Shown piece after piece: positions 1-8,692 of a stretch of 64,000 nucleotides of DNA. The DNA comes from Mesorhizobium sp. (GTDB lineage: Bacteria > Pseudomonadota > Alphaproteobacteria > Rhizobiales > Rhizobiaceae). The notes beneath the pieces were generated by a model that saw only the letters and a program-made list of their open reading frames with translations, ran no database searches and had not been told where the DNA came from. The DNA lies in the NCBI GenBank assembly GCA_022833215.1, contig JAIPUZ010000111.1, positions 1 to 64,000 of the forward strand, given 5' to 3'. The stretch's first letter is position 1. Each line of letters opens with the position of its first letter. Made by a program: the position numbers and the translations under genes.

Positions 1-111
1 CCCACTGCCGATCGCTCAGCCAGAACTCTCCTGCCATGATCCAAACTCCAGCGCTTTTGAGCTTGAATCATGAAAACTTAAACTAATCAATACTATGATT
101 GGGTTTGGAAC

Positions 112-705
112 CTAAGGCAGCCGCTGGAAACCGGCTCCTGCATGATTGCGCGTGCCAATCACCGCGTCAGCTACCCGGCGCGCATCCAGCTGGTCGCCGC
201 CATGAACCCGTGTCGTTGCGGCATGGCCGGCGAGCCGGGCTATCGCTGCGCGCGCGGCGAGCGCTGCCGTACCGAATATCAGGCGCGCATCTCCGGACCC
301 CTGCTGGACCGCATCGACCTGCGGGTCGAGGTTCCGGCCGTTTCGGCCACCGATCTGATCCGGCCCGCAAAGTCGGAAGCCAGCGCGTCCGTCGCTATGC
401 GCGTGGCGCGCGCGCGGGAAATCCAGCGCGAAAGGTTCGAGACCGCCGGTGCCGATGGCGCGCTCACCAACGCCCAGTGCCCCCCATCCCTGATCGAGAC
501 GGTCGCCGCGCCCGACCAGGCGGGGCTGGCCCTTTTGCAGGATGCCAGCGAGAAGCTCGGCTTTTCCGGGCGCGCCTATCACCGCGTGCTGAAGGTGGCG
601 CGTACGCTGGCCGATCTCGACGGCAGCGAAACCGTGTCGCGCATCCATCTGGCGGAAGCCATTTCCTACCGCATGGACAGCCAGCGCATGGCGAATGCCG
701 CGTGA
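112..705 (+). pseudogene. comM: 5'-truncated YifB/ComM-type Mg-chelatase-like ATPase
   Basis: This is the C-terminal part of a YifB/ComM AAA+ ATPase, a family that acts as a helicase on DNA during transformation in naturally competent bacteria. Recognisable homology starts at about 112 (LRQPLETG) and runs through ARANH, MNPCRCG and SGPLLDRIDL into the C-terminal Mg-chelatase domain. Only about 197 of the usual roughly 500 residues remain. The N-terminal Lon-like domain and the Walker A and B motifs are missing. The same frame is closed by a TAA at 79-81, and bases 1-111 are AT-richer and resemble nothing I recognise. The ATG at 142 lies inside the conserved core and is not a natural start. 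I read this as a gene remnant at a rearrangement or insertion boundary; I cannot see what lies to the left. Confidence 0.8.
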
Positions 706-980
706 AGCACATGGTCGGCAGCACAAGGAATGGAAGCAGAACAGCGGGGGGCGCAGCCCGGTTTCCACGAAGGAATTGCGCCGGATGAGGGAAACGCAAG
801 GCCACAGAGCGCCGAACCCCGGATAAATCCGTATGGCTGCTCCGCGCGTCTGTTTTGTCGTACCCATGCGGTCCCGGACAGGTCCCGTAGCTGAAAACAA
901 CACAGGAGTTTCCTGAACCTCGGGATGCTTGCGCAGGCGGCAAGACGGGTGCCTGCCGCGGAGCCGCCGGTTTCCGGCGT

Positions 981-2084
981 TCACGCCTCTTCGATGCGCA
1001 GCATGTGGTTGTCCCAGACATGGTCCGGATCGTCGAGCGATCTGCCGTCCGGGCCAACGATGACGCCGCCGCCCGTGGTGGCCAGAAACCCCTTGCCATC
1101 GGGCGCGATCCCGCAAACCTCGGTCATGTCCTGCCTTGAAAGCACTTTGCCGCTCGCCGCCTCGATCACGGCCAGCGAGTTGCCCTGCGGCGAGGTGACG
1201 GCGACCAGGCCCGTCTCCGGGTTGGCCGCGACGGAGCCGACATAGTTGCGCAGGCTGGCCAGAACGTCCTGCGGCATGTCGATCAGCGAAATGCCCTTGT
1301 CGCGCGTGGCCTTGCCGACGAGGGGCGGCAGGTCCGTCGCCGCACCGCGATACTGGCAGCCGAACCACACATGGCCCCCGGCATCCGTATCCATGTGCCG
1401 GATCGACAGTTTGTGGAGTTCGGCCGGCAACTCGTGTTTTTCAATGAGGTCGCCAGTGATGCGGTCGACCAGCACATAGGAGGGCTGCATGGTGGCGATG
1501 TTGAGCTCGGCGCGGCCGAAATCGGGATGGGTTTCGATGCCGCCATTGGCGATGGCCAGCGTGCGCCCGTCACCGAGCAGAAGAAGCTCGTGCGGGCCCA
1601 TGCCATAGGTCGGAAACTCGCCGATGCGCTGAAAGCCGGAACCGGCATCGTAGACGCCGACCATGCCTTCGGCATTGTCGAAATCGTTCTCGGTTGCGTA
1701 GAGCAGCGCGCCGTCATGCGAGAAGACGCCATGGCCGAAGAAGTGGCGGTCGGGCAGGCTGGCGATGGTCAGCGGTTCCTCGCGGCCCCTGTGGTCGAAC
1801 ACCATGGCGAAGGTGCCGGGTTGGCGGGCAAACACGACAGAACGTCCGGAAACCGGATCGAACGTCACGTCGTGGCCCCGATCCGGCAGATCGACCGTGT
1901 GCAGCACCTTGCCGTCCTCGGAAAGCACCGCCGCGCCATAGCTGCCGTTGCGGCGCACGAAGGCGGTGGCGAACACGGCATCCGCCGTCATCGTGCGCGC
2001 CCAGGCGGAAGGGGTCATGGCAGCGGCAAAGCCCGCGCCTGCGGCGCGCAGGAAGTCGCGGCGGTCGATCAGCGGGGTGCGCAT
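981..2084 (-). CDS. Tat-exported DUF1513 protein of the imelysin iron cluster
   Basis: The protein has 367 residues and opens with a twin-arginine signal (DRRDFLRAAGAGFAAAM), so it should be exported folded to the periplasm. The rest looks like a repeated-strand propeller of the DUF1513 family, which is typically encoded beside imelysin and di-heme oxidoreductase genes in proteobacteria. It is the last gene of the minus-strand iron operon; its start lies one base beyond the stop of the second imelysin gene. Its biochemical role is not known. The conserved linkage suggests a periplasmic part of an EfeO-like iron handling system, which is inference. Confidence 0.85.
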   Translation of the reverse strand: MRTPLIDRRDFLRAAGAGFAAAMTPSAWARTMTADAVFATAFVRRNGSYGAAVLSEDGKVLHTVDLPDRGHDVTFDPVSGRSVVFARQPGTFAMVFDHRGREEPLTIASLPDRHFFGHGVFSHDGALLYATENDFDNAEGMVGVYDAGSGFQRIGEFPTYGMGPHELLLLGDGRTLAIANGGIETHPDFGRAELNIATMQPSYVLVDRITGDLIEKHELPAELHKLSIRHMDTDAGGHVWFGCQYRGAATDLPPLVGKATRDKGISLIDMPQDVLASLRNYVGSVAANPETGLVAVTSPQGNSLAVIEAASGKVLSRQDMTEVCGIAPDGKGFLATTGGGVIVGPDGRSLDDPDHVWDNHMLRIEEA

Positions 2085-2085
2085 G

Positions 2086-3156
2086 TCAGTCTCCGTCGAG
2101 AGAGGAGAAGCCGGCGGTCAGCCCGAACTCGCCGCTCAGCCGAACCCCGAACAGGTTGGAGAGGCTGGATGTGACGGTGCCCAGATAATCGAGCTTTTCG
2201 CGCCGGGCCGGGTCGCCAAGCGCCTCTTCTGTCGGTCCCTTCACCGAGCGGGCGGCTTCGGCACCATTGGCGAACTGGATTTCGATGGATTCGGCAATCC
2301 ATCGGGACTCGGGCGACAGGGCATCGGCCAGATGGGAGGCCCGGAACAGCCCGCCCAGCCCTTCGAGATTGGCGGCCAGCGAAGCGGTGGTGCCCTGCGA
2401 GCGCCAGTAAAGCGCCTGCTTCGGCTTGTCCTTCTCCGGGCGCAGGCCGAGAAAGCCCCTGAGCCGCACGTCGCGCACCATCTCAAGTCCGTTGATGAAC
2501 ACGCCCATCAGTTCGGTCACGGCCTCGGAGCCGTTGCGGTAGGTGAGGTTGTCCGGGCCGGGCCTCGACCAGATCGCGGCAAAGCCGTCCGGTTTGTTCC
2601 AGTCGTCGCGCACATTGGCGCTGATGGTCGCGATATTGCCGGCGACGGCAGCCCCGAACGCACAGCGCCATCCGCCCTCCGGCGTCGCCAGCTCGTCTGC
2701 ATCCGTGCCGTACAGCACATATTCCAGCGCGCCGAAACCCTGCATGGCGACGCTTTTCCGGGCGATCTTCTCCGCGTCGATAGCGTCCGGGTCCTTGCTG
2801 GCAAGCGCCGCCTGAACCTGCTTGAGGCCAATGCTCTTGCGGTCGGGCCAGAACAGCATCCGCTCCAGCCGGTTGCCCTCGCGGATCGGGCCGAACATGA
2901 TCAGCTCCACCTTCGCCCAACCTTGCGCTGCCTGCGCGAACCCGTCGCGGGCGGCGTCGAGCGCTGCCTGCGATGGCGTGGCGCACAGGGCTTCGACCGA
3001 TTTCTCAAGCGAGGCGGTGCGCTCGGCAAGATCGCCATAGGCCGGGCGGATGAAGCCGTCGATCGCCTGCCCGATCACGTCGGAGGCCGGCATGGCCGCG
3101 TGAGCCGCGGCTGGCATGAAAAGGGACAAGGTGAATGCGAGCGCCGGTGCTTTCAT
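2086..3156 (-). CDS. imelysin family protein, second copy in the operon
   Basis: This 356-residue protein carries a short Sec signal peptide (MKAPALAFTLSLFMPAAAHA) followed by an imelysin (peptidase M75-like) helical domain. It has the GPIREGNRLERM stretch and the FGALEYVLYG motif, the family's counterpart of the GxHxxE segment; here the GFGALE form has replaced the histidine. It starts directly at the end of the di-heme protein gene (stop at 3157-3159) and is followed after one base by the DUF1513 gene, so all three are translationally linked. Imelysin proteins such as IrpA and EfeO-type proteins are periplasmic and iron-regulated. This one is divergent from the upstream imelysin at 5595-6899. 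Confidence 0.88.
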   Translation of the reverse strand: MKAPALAFTLSLFMPAAAHAAMPASDVIGQAIDGFIRPAYGDLAERTASLEKSVEALCATPSQAALDAARDGFAQAAQGWAKVELIMFGPIREGNRLERMLFWPDRKSIGLKQVQAALASKDPDAIDAEKIARKSVAMQGFGALEYVLYGTDADELATPEGGWRCAFGAAVAGNIATISANVRDDWNKPDGFAAIWSRPGPDNLTYRNGSEAVTELMGVFINGLEMVRDVRLRGFLGLRPEKDKPKQALYWRSQGTTASLAANLEGLGGLFRASHLADALSPESRWIAESIEIQFANGAEAARSVKGPTEEALGDPARREKLDYLGTVTSSLSNLFGVRLSGEFGLTAGFSSLDGD

Positions 3157-4752
3157 CTAGAGCGACTCCAGAAACCTGATAAGGGCTTCGCGTTCTTCGG
3201 CGCTGGCGGCCGCGAACCTGTCGCGCGCGCTTTGCGCCTCGCCGCCATGCCACAATATGGCCTCGGTCAGATTGCGGGCACGGCCATCATGCAGAAAAAA
3301 GGTGTGGTTGTTGACCCGTTGCGTCAGTCCGATGCCCCACAGCGGCGGGGTGCGCCATTCATAGCCGTCGGCAACGCCCACCTGCTGGCCGTCGGCAAGC
3401 CCTTCACCCATGTCGTGCAGCAGGAAATCGGAATAGGGCCAGATGAGCTGGAAGGCATGCGCCTTGTTGGGCGCATCGCGGCGGGTGACGAATTTGGGCG
3501 TGTGGCACGAGATGCAGCCCATGTCGTAGAAGGCTTGCTTGCCGGCCAGAACCTGCGGCTTGTCGATGTTGCGCCGGGCCGGCACGGCAAGGTTCTGCGA
3601 GTAGAACGTCACCAGATCCATGATCGGCTCAGGCGCTTCGGTGTCGCCGAGGCGCGGCTGCACGCCGGTTGGCATGTCGAGACAGGCTTTCTGCGCCGGC
3701 GTGCAATCGCCCCAGTGATGCGGCACCTCCGGGGAGGAGATGCCGATGTCGCCGGCCAGCGCGTCCGAAGACTGCTGGCGGATCGTGGCCGTCTGGGCCT
3801 TCCAGCCGAAGCGGCCGAGGGCCAGTTCGCCGCTCAGCGTGTCGCGCACGATCGACGCCCGGCCGGAAATGCCATCCCCGTCTGCGTCGTCCGGGTCGGC
3901 ATTGGCGAGGATGTCGGCGGGATGAATCTGTTCGACGAGGCCGAGGCCGATCATCGGATTGGCGATGCGCGGCGACAGCGTGGTGCGCGCGTCGAGCGGG
4001 CCGTAGCCGGGGTTGTCCACCGAATAGGCCGGCTTGCGCAGCGAAACGACGGTGCCGTCATCCAGGGTGACCGGCATTTCCTCATAGTCGATACGCATGC
4101 GCCCTTCGCTGACCAGACCCGGCACCGCAAGGTCCTGCAACTGCGTGCCATAGACGGGATCGGGAAAATTCAGCACCTGATGCGATGCGACCGCCTGCTT
4201 TTCCTCCTCCGTCCCGGCCTCCCGCGCCAGCCGCAGGAACATGGAAGTGGCGTCGGCGCTGCCTTCGGGTGGATGGCCGCGCCCGTCCTTCAGGTGGCAG
4301 CTCTGGCAGGCGCGGGCATTGAAGAGCGGCCCCAGTCCGTCGGATGCCTGCGTGGAGGACGGAGAAGAAACCCAGTTCTTGCGGAAGATGGCGTTGCCGA
4401 GCTTGAAGGTGCCTTCTTCCTCGAAGGTGATGTTGGCGGAGGACTGGGAGAAGGAATCGGCATTCACGCGCTTCTTCGTGGTGCCGGCGCCCCCCTGCAT
4501 CAGCTCGAACTGTTCGGGCTTCGAGAAATCCGTGGCCGGCGTGGTGATCGCCCGGACCCGGGCGAGGTCCTTCGGCGTGAGATCGTCGCGTATGGCGGGA
4601 ACGCCTGGCAGGTCCTGTGCCGCACCGGGCGTGAGAAGCGCGAAAAACCAAAGGGCCGCCGCACACGCGCCGAGGCGGCGTGCGGCGGGGTGTGGATGCG
4701 GCGTGCCTGAACCGGACCGCGTGCGGCGCAAAAGGTCTAGGATGCGCCGCAT
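3157..4752 (-). CDS. di-heme oxidoreductase family protein (thiol oxidoreductase)
   Basis: A 531-residue exported c-type cytochrome of the DHOR (di-heme oxidoreductase, 'thiol oxidoreductase') family. An N-terminal hydrophobic segment ending near PGAAQ suggests Sec export. Two heme attachment motifs are visible, CQSCH in the first half (with LFNARACQSCH) and CISCH in the second (FYDMGCISCH). The typical FLHDGRARNLTEAILWHGGEA stretch near the C terminus matches the MauG/peroxidase-like fold. In family clusters this gene sits between imelysin genes and is thought to take part in periplasmic iron redox chemistry, but no reaction is proven. Here bacterioferritin lies immediately upstream (12-base gap). 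Confidence 0.9.
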   Translation of the reverse strand: MRRILDLLRRTRSGSGTPHPHPAARRLGACAAALWFFALLTPGAAQDLPGVPAIRDDLTPKDLARVRAITTPATDFSKPEQFELMQGGAGTTKKRVNADSFSQSSANITFEEEGTFKLGNAIFRKNWVSSPSSTQASDGLGPLFNARACQSCHLKDGRGHPPEGSADATSMFLRLAREAGTEEEKQAVASHQVLNFPDPVYGTQLQDLAVPGLVSEGRMRIDYEEMPVTLDDGTVVSLRKPAYSVDNPGYGPLDARTTLSPRIANPMIGLGLVEQIHPADILANADPDDADGDGISGRASIVRDTLSGELALGRFGWKAQTATIRQQSSDALAGDIGISSPEVPHHWGDCTPAQKACLDMPTGVQPRLGDTEAPEPIMDLVTFYSQNLAVPARRNIDKPQVLAGKQAFYDMGCISCHTPKFVTRRDAPNKAHAFQLIWPYSDFLLHDMGEGLADGQQVGVADGYEWRTPPLWGIGLTQRVNNHTFFLHDGRARNLTEAILWHGGEAQSARDRFAAASAEEREALIRFLESL

Positions 4753-4763
4753 TCCCGCATGTC

Positions 4764-5249
4764 CTATGCCGCCTCGTTGGCCGGGGCGGCGTTGAGAAGG
4801 CCGTATTTCTCCTCACCGAGCGAAGCCAGCAGATCGAGCTGCGTTTCGAGGAAGTCGATATGCCCTTCCTCGTCGCCAAGCAGTTCCTCGAACAGCTTCA
4901 TGGTGACGTAATCGCCCAGTTCGTTACAAATCTCGCGCGACCGCTTGTAGGAGGTGCGCGCGTCGTATTCGCCGGCCAGATCCGATTCCAGAACTTCCTT
5001 GACGTTCTGGCCGATGCGCAAAGGCGCCACGGATTGCAGGTTCGGATGGCCTTCCAGGAAGATGATGCGCTCCACCAGCTTGTCGGCGTGGTGCATCTCC
5101 TCGATGGATTCCTCGCGTTCCTTCTTCGCGAGCTTCTGATAGCCCCAGTCTTCGAGAAGACGGTAGTGCAGCCAGTACTGGTTGACCGCTCCTAGCTCCA
5201 GAAAAAGGGCTTCGTTAAGCCGCTCGATGATTTGTGGGTCGCCTTTCAT
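4764..5249 (-). CDS. bfr: bacterioferritin
   Basis: A cytoplasmic 161-residue 24-mer iron-storage protein. All canonical residues can be read: ferroxidase ligands E18, E51, H54, E94, E127 and H130, and the heme-ligating M52 inside [11 protein letters not shown]. The length is exactly that of the family. The gene overlaps the 3' end of the bacterioferritin-associated ferredoxin gene by 35 bases and is followed by the di-heme protein gene, which puts iron storage and mobilisation inside an imelysin uptake operon. The ICE palindrome at 7199-7219 suggests Irr control of the whole unit. Confidence 0.97.
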   Translation of the reverse strand: MKGDPQIIERLNEALFLELGAVNQYWLHYRLLEDWGYQKLAKKEREESIEEMHHADKLVERIIFLEGHPNLQSVAPLRIGQNVKEVLESDLAGEYDARTSYKRSREICNELGDYVTMKLFEELLGDEEGHIDFLETQLDLLASLGEEKYGLLNAAPANEAA

Positions 5250-5568
5250 GGGTCCTGCTCCCGTATTGGACGCGCAATTCTCTCACGCGATCCAAGTGTG
5301 AAACGATGTCCACGCCGCCCGCCTCCGAGCGGACGTGGTATTCCTCGGTTACCCGAATGATCGTTTCGACCACATTTGGGAAGCAGCCGCAACAGCGACC
5401 CCGCTTCTTCATATAATGATAGACCTTCGCCGGAACGATCAGTTGCCACGGATCGCTATCCAGCAAATCGATGATCGCCCTTTCGATCTCCTTTTCGGTG
5501 ATGATGTTGCAGTGGCAGATCAGCATGTCTTTTTCGGCCTGGCTGAGCGGCGCTTTCCGCGCCGCCAT
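5215..5568 (-). CDS. bfd: bacterioferritin-associated ferredoxin-like (2Fe-2S) protein
   Basis: The protein has the BFD-type cysteine pattern: CHC near residues 18-20, then about 30 residues, then CCGC ([10 protein letters not shown]), which binds a [2Fe-2S] cluster. Bfd proteins bind the bacterioferritin heme and deliver electrons that release stored iron. At 117 residues it is much longer than the usual 60-75; roughly 50 extra residues follow the last cysteine ([14 protein letters not shown] onward), and the end overlaps bfr by 35 bases in another frame. The true start may be the methionine at residue 15 (5526), since neither site has a clear ribosome-binding site. The imelysin stop is 26 bases upstream. 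Confidence 0.88.
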   Translation of the reverse strand: MAARKAPLSQAEKDMLICHCNIITEKEIERAIIDLLDSDPWQLIVPAKVYHYMKKRGRCCGCFPNVVETIIRVTEEYHVRSEAGGVDIVSHLDRVRELRVQYGSRTHERRPTNHRAA

Positions 5569-5594
5569 GGCTGGAAGAAAGGGGTTGTCTATCC

Positions 5595-6899
5595 TTACTG
5601 GAAGACCTTGTCCGGCGCGTCGAGGCTGTCGGAGCCTTCGAAGGCGATGGCGTCGAGCTTCAGCGCGGTGACGACGCGCTCGATCGACTTCGTCTGGTCG
5701 ACCAGCGCATCGATGGCGGCCTGCACGGTGGCGTTGCCCTCCGTGTTACCTTCGCCGATCTGCTGGTCATAAGCCTCTCCGGCTTCGGCCCGGGCGGCGA
5801 TGGCTTCCATTTTCGCGACAGTGGCATCCAGCTTGCCGGTCAGTTCGGTGTCGAGCGCCGGATCGGTTTCCCTGACCAGACCGGACAGCGACGGGCCTTC
5901 CACGGTTGAGCCGTCGACGCGCTTGTAGCTGCCCAGATAGGCTTCGCGGATGCCGACGGCATCGTAGAGATGCGAGATATGGGTGTTGTCGGAGAAGCAG
6001 TCATGCTCCTCTTCGGGGTCGTGCAACAGCAGGCCGAGCTTCATGCGTTCGCCGGCAAGCTCGCCATAGGAGAGGGAGCCCATGCCGGTGAGGATGACCG
6101 ACAGGCCGCTGTTAGCGTCGCCGTCTTCCAGCGCCTTGCGCGCCTCGCCGCCATCCTTCCAGTTGTCGACCATTTCCTGGAGGTCGGCGACCAGCAGGGT
6201 GGAGGCGGACTTCAGGTATTCGGCGCGGCGCTCGCAATTGCCGCCGGTGCAGTTGGCCTTGTCGTAGTCGGTGTAGGGACGCACGCCGGCGCCCGGGCCC
6301 GTGCCGTTGAGGTCCTGGCCCCACAGCAGGAATTCGATGGCATGATAGCCGGTGGCCACATTGGCCTCGATGTCGCCGGCCTCCTGCAGGGTGCCGGACA
6401 GAAACTCGGGCGTCAGGCTGGAGGCGTCTATCTCCTGGCCGTCGATCTCGATCTTCGTGTTGGCGATGACATTGGCCGTATACAGGCTGTTTTCGTCGGA
6501 TTCGGTGCCGTAGCCGGCGTCGACATAGTCGATCAGGCCCTCGTCCAGCGGCCAGGCATTCACGCGGCCCTCCCAGTCGTCGACGATAGCGTTGCCGAAA
6601 CGGTAGACCTCGGTCTGCTGGTAGGGAACGCGCGATGCCTTCCATGCCGCCCTGGCGGCGTCGAGCGTCTCGGCGGAAGGATTGGCGATCAGCGCGTCGA
6701 TGGCCACGTCCAGAGCCTTTGCCGTGCTCAGCGAATCCTCGTATTTTGCAAGGGCGATGTCAGCATAGGTCGCGATGACGGCTTTCGCATCCGTCTCCGC
6801 CTTGGCCGGAAGCACGAAAATGGCCGCAGTCAACGCCGCGGTGGCGCCGATCGCCGCCATTCTGGCCATGTAGCGGGTCGAGACCCAGCTTCTGATCAT
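5595..6899 (-). CDS. imelysin family periplasmic iron-regulated protein (IrpA-like)
   Basis: First gene of the iron operon. I start it at 6899 because GAGGAG lies nine bases upstream; starts further upstream lack a well-spaced site. The protein (434 residues) has a signal peptide ending in LPAKAE and an imelysin domain with FGNAIVDDWEGRVNAWPLDE and the GYHAIEFLLWGQD segment, which carries the GxHxxE metal-binding signature intact. A short cysteine pair (CTGGNCERR) and a C-terminal LDAP segment fit IrpA-type proteins. These are periplasmic, iron-repressed and implicated in iron uptake. The ICE box and a sigma-70-like promoter lie upstream. Confidence 0.93.
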   Translation of the reverse strand: MIRSWVSTRYMARMAAIGATAALTAAIFVLPAKAETDAKAVIATYADIALAKYEDSLSTAKALDVAIDALIANPSAETLDAARAAWKASRVPYQQTEVYRFGNAIVDDWEGRVNAWPLDEGLIDYVDAGYGTESDENSLYTANVIANTKIEIDGQEIDASSLTPEFLSGTLQEAGDIEANVATGYHAIEFLLWGQDLNGTGPGAGVRPYTDYDKANCTGGNCERRAEYLKSASTLLVADLQEMVDNWKDGGEARKALEDGDANSGLSVILTGMGSLSYGELAGERMKLGLLLHDPEEEHDCFSDNTHISHLYDAVGIREAYLGSYKRVDGSTVEGPSLSGLVRETDPALDTELTGKLDATVAKMEAIAARAEAGEAYDQQIGEGNTEGNATVQAAIDALVDQTKSIERVVTALKLDAIAFEGSDSLDAPDKVFQ

Positions 6900-7137
6900 C
6901 GGTCTCATCTCCTCAACAAAGTCAGGTTGGCCGTCTGTCGGCACCGGGGAGGCGACCGGAACCGGCAGGACGGGCTGCTTCGACGGAAGGAGATGAAGTC
7001 ACGGTCGGCCCGGCAGCTTGCCGCGGACGGGGCAGGACAAATCCACGACGGACCTTGCCGGCACGAAACAACATCGAAGCCTCCAATCGAAAGGGTTAAA
7101 GGCCCTTACATCAAAGGAACGCGCAAAAACGCCTTTT

Positions 7138-7166
7138 CATAAAGCTCCACAAGCGCTGAAAGTCAA
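7138..7166 (-). promoter_or_regulatory. candidate promoter of the imelysin/bfr operon
   Basis: On the minus strand, TTGACT (7161-7166) is separated by 17 bases from TTTATG (7138-7143). Transcription would begin near 7131 and leave a leader of about 230 bases. The ICE palindrome would then be centred about 78 bases upstream of the start. An alternative -10 (TAGAAT, five of six consensus bases) lies inside the palindrome itself, so the true start needs mapping. Confidence 0.4.
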
Positions 7167-7198
7167 TCGGAAATTAAGAAAAGGGCAATCAAAACAAT

Positions 7199-7219
7199 AG
7201 TTTAGAATTATTCTAAACT
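7199..7219. promoter_or_regulatory. ICE box: predicted Irr binding site
   Basis: A perfect inverted repeat of nine bases on each side (AGTTTAGAA and TTCTAAACT) around a 3-base centre. The core TTTAGAA-N3-TTCTAAA is the iron control element bound by the heme-responsive Fur-family regulator Irr in rhizobia and relatives. It lies between the minus-strand iron operon (start 6899) and the FAD oxidoreductase gene (start 7407); a TTGACA at 7234-7239 on the plus strand means it could affect both directions. Confidence 0.85.
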
Positions 7220-7406
7220 GAACGGGTCATGTTTTGACACTCCTTGCGCCGCCATTAACGATTGACATCGCCGGCCTGCGGGTGCGACCCCGGTTTTGCC
7301 CTGCTGGTACGTCCCTCTTGGCGCGGGGCGCCACAATCGCCATCTGTCGACCAAACCCGCATCGAAGGCTCGAAACCGGAAAGCCCGAATCCCGAAAGTT
7401 TGTGCG

Positions 7407-8633
7407 ATGAAGAACGGTACGATCATTGTTGGAGCCGGACATGCCGGCGTTCAGGCTGCGGCCAGCCTGCGCGAGGAGGGCTATGACGGGCCGGTCGTGC
7501 TGATTGGCGAGGAAAGCGAGCTGCCCTACCACAAGCCGCCCCTTTCCAAGACCTTCATCAAGGACATGCAGGCGAAGCCGCAATTGCTGCGCGGCGAAAG
7601 CTTCTACGCCACCAACAACATCGACTATCGCCCCGGCCTGCATGTTGCCGACATCGACCTTGCCGGCCGCCGTCTTGAGTTCGCAGGCAGTGCGCCGATG
7701 GCTTTCGACCGGCTGATCCTTGCCACCGGGTCGCGCCCGCGCAGGCTGCCCATCGAGGGTGCCGGGCTGGCCGGCGTGGTGTCTCTGCGGGACGTGGCGG
7801 ATGCGCGCCGCATTCGCGAGCTGAGCGGAACCTGCACCGACGTGGTGGTGCTCGGCGGCGGGTTCATCGGGCTGGAGATCGCCGCGACCCTGCGCGCCGC
7901 CGGCCGCAACGTTACCGTGGTGGAGGCGGCCGACAGGCTGCTCGGCCGTGTGGTCGCTCCGCCGATCGGTGCGCATGTGCGCCAGCGTCTCGCGGATCTC
8001 GGCGTGCGCATTCTCACCGGCATGACCGTCAGCCGGCTTGAGGGCGAGAACGGGCATGTGTCAGCGGCGGTCACGTCCGCCGGCGAGCGTCTCCCGGCGC
8101 AACTCGTCATCGTCGGGGTCGGCGTCGTGCCGAATGCCGAATTGGCCGGGCGCGCCGGCATCGCCATCTCGAACGGCATTCGCGTCGATGCGCAGATGCG
8201 CACATCCGTGCCGGAGGTGCTTTCGGTTGGCGACGTGGCCTCCTACCGGCACTGGTTCACAGGCGGCGATGTGCGCCTGGAATCGGTGCAGAACGCCACC
8301 GACCAGGCGCGGCTGGCGGCGCGCACCATTGCCGGCGGCACGGACGCCTACGCGGCCGTGCCGTGGTTCTGGTCCGACATCGGCGACATGAAGCTGCAGA
8401 TGGTGGGGCTGACGGCAGGGGCAGACAGCCATCTGGTCGTCGGCGAGCCGCAGGAAAACCGTTTCTGCGTCTATCACTTCGCGGGCGGCAGGCTGGTTGC
8501 CATCGAGTCGGTCAACCGCCCCGCCGACCATATGCTTGGCCGCAAGATGCTGGGTGCCGGCTTCTCGCCTTCGCGGGAAACTGTCCTTCAGGGTGCCGAT
8601 GCACTGAAGGCTGCGCTCGAAGCCGCGGGATGA
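7407..8633 (+). CDS. FAD-dependent NAD(P)H:ferredoxin/rubredoxin reductase-type oxidoreductase
   Basis: A 408-residue pyridine nucleotide-disulfide-fold flavoprotein without redox cysteines, of the putidaredoxin/ferredoxin reductase (BphA4-like) group. It has the N-terminal FAD motif VGAGHAGVQAAASLR, the ATGSRPRRLP stretch, the NAD(P) motif LGGGFIGLEIAATLR near residue 150 and a second FAD motif ending in SVGDVA. The C-terminal reductase domain contains FWSDIGDMKLQMVG, typical of the family. The electron acceptor is not encoded next to it, so the partner is unknown. It is divergent from the iron operon across the ICE box, but a role in iron metabolism is only a possibility. It ends in a strong hairpin terminator. 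Confidence 0.88.
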   Translation: MKNGTIIVGAGHAGVQAAASLREEGYDGPVVLIGEESELPYHKPPLSKTFIKDMQAKPQLLRGESFYATNNIDYRPGLHVADIDLAGRRLEFAGSAPMAFDRLILATGSRPRRLPIEGAGLAGVVSLRDVADARRIRELSGTCTDVVVLGGGFIGLEIAATLRAAGRNVTVVEAADRLLGRVVAPPIGAHVRQRLADLGVRILTGMTVSRLEGENGHVSAAVTSAGERLPAQLVIVGVGVVPNAELAGRAGIAISNGIRVDAQMRTSVPEVLSVGDVASYRHWFTGGDVRLESVQNATDQARLAARTIAGGTDAYAAVPWFWSDIGDMKLQMVGLTAGADSHLVVGEPQENRFCVYHFAGGRLVAIESVNRPADHMLGRKMLGAGFSPSRETVLQGADALKAALEAAG

Positions 8634-8639
8634 ACGGAC

Positions 8640-8670
8640 AAAGCCCCGGCCGCGTTGCGGCCGGGGCTTT
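8640..8670. terminator. bidirectional intrinsic terminator
   Basis: A perfect 14-base-pair hairpin (AAAGCCCCGGCCGC, loop GTT, mirrored arm) with A- and T-runs on the two sides. It sits between the convergent reductase gene and mscL and can end both transcripts. Confidence 0.85.
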
Positions 8671-8692
8671 GCAAAACGATATCCGTGGCAGC

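Noticed and set aside
37-99. A small gene or leader peptide in the AT-rich left edge
   Set aside because: Open frames are shorter than 15 codons and have no ribosome-binding site.
1948-4710. A 920-codon open frame on the plus strand opposite the iron operon
   Set aside because: It lies antisense to three genes with clear motifs (CXXCH, imelysin, Tat signal); its product is arginine- and glycine-rich with no recognisable domain. Long antisense frames are expected in GC-rich DNA.
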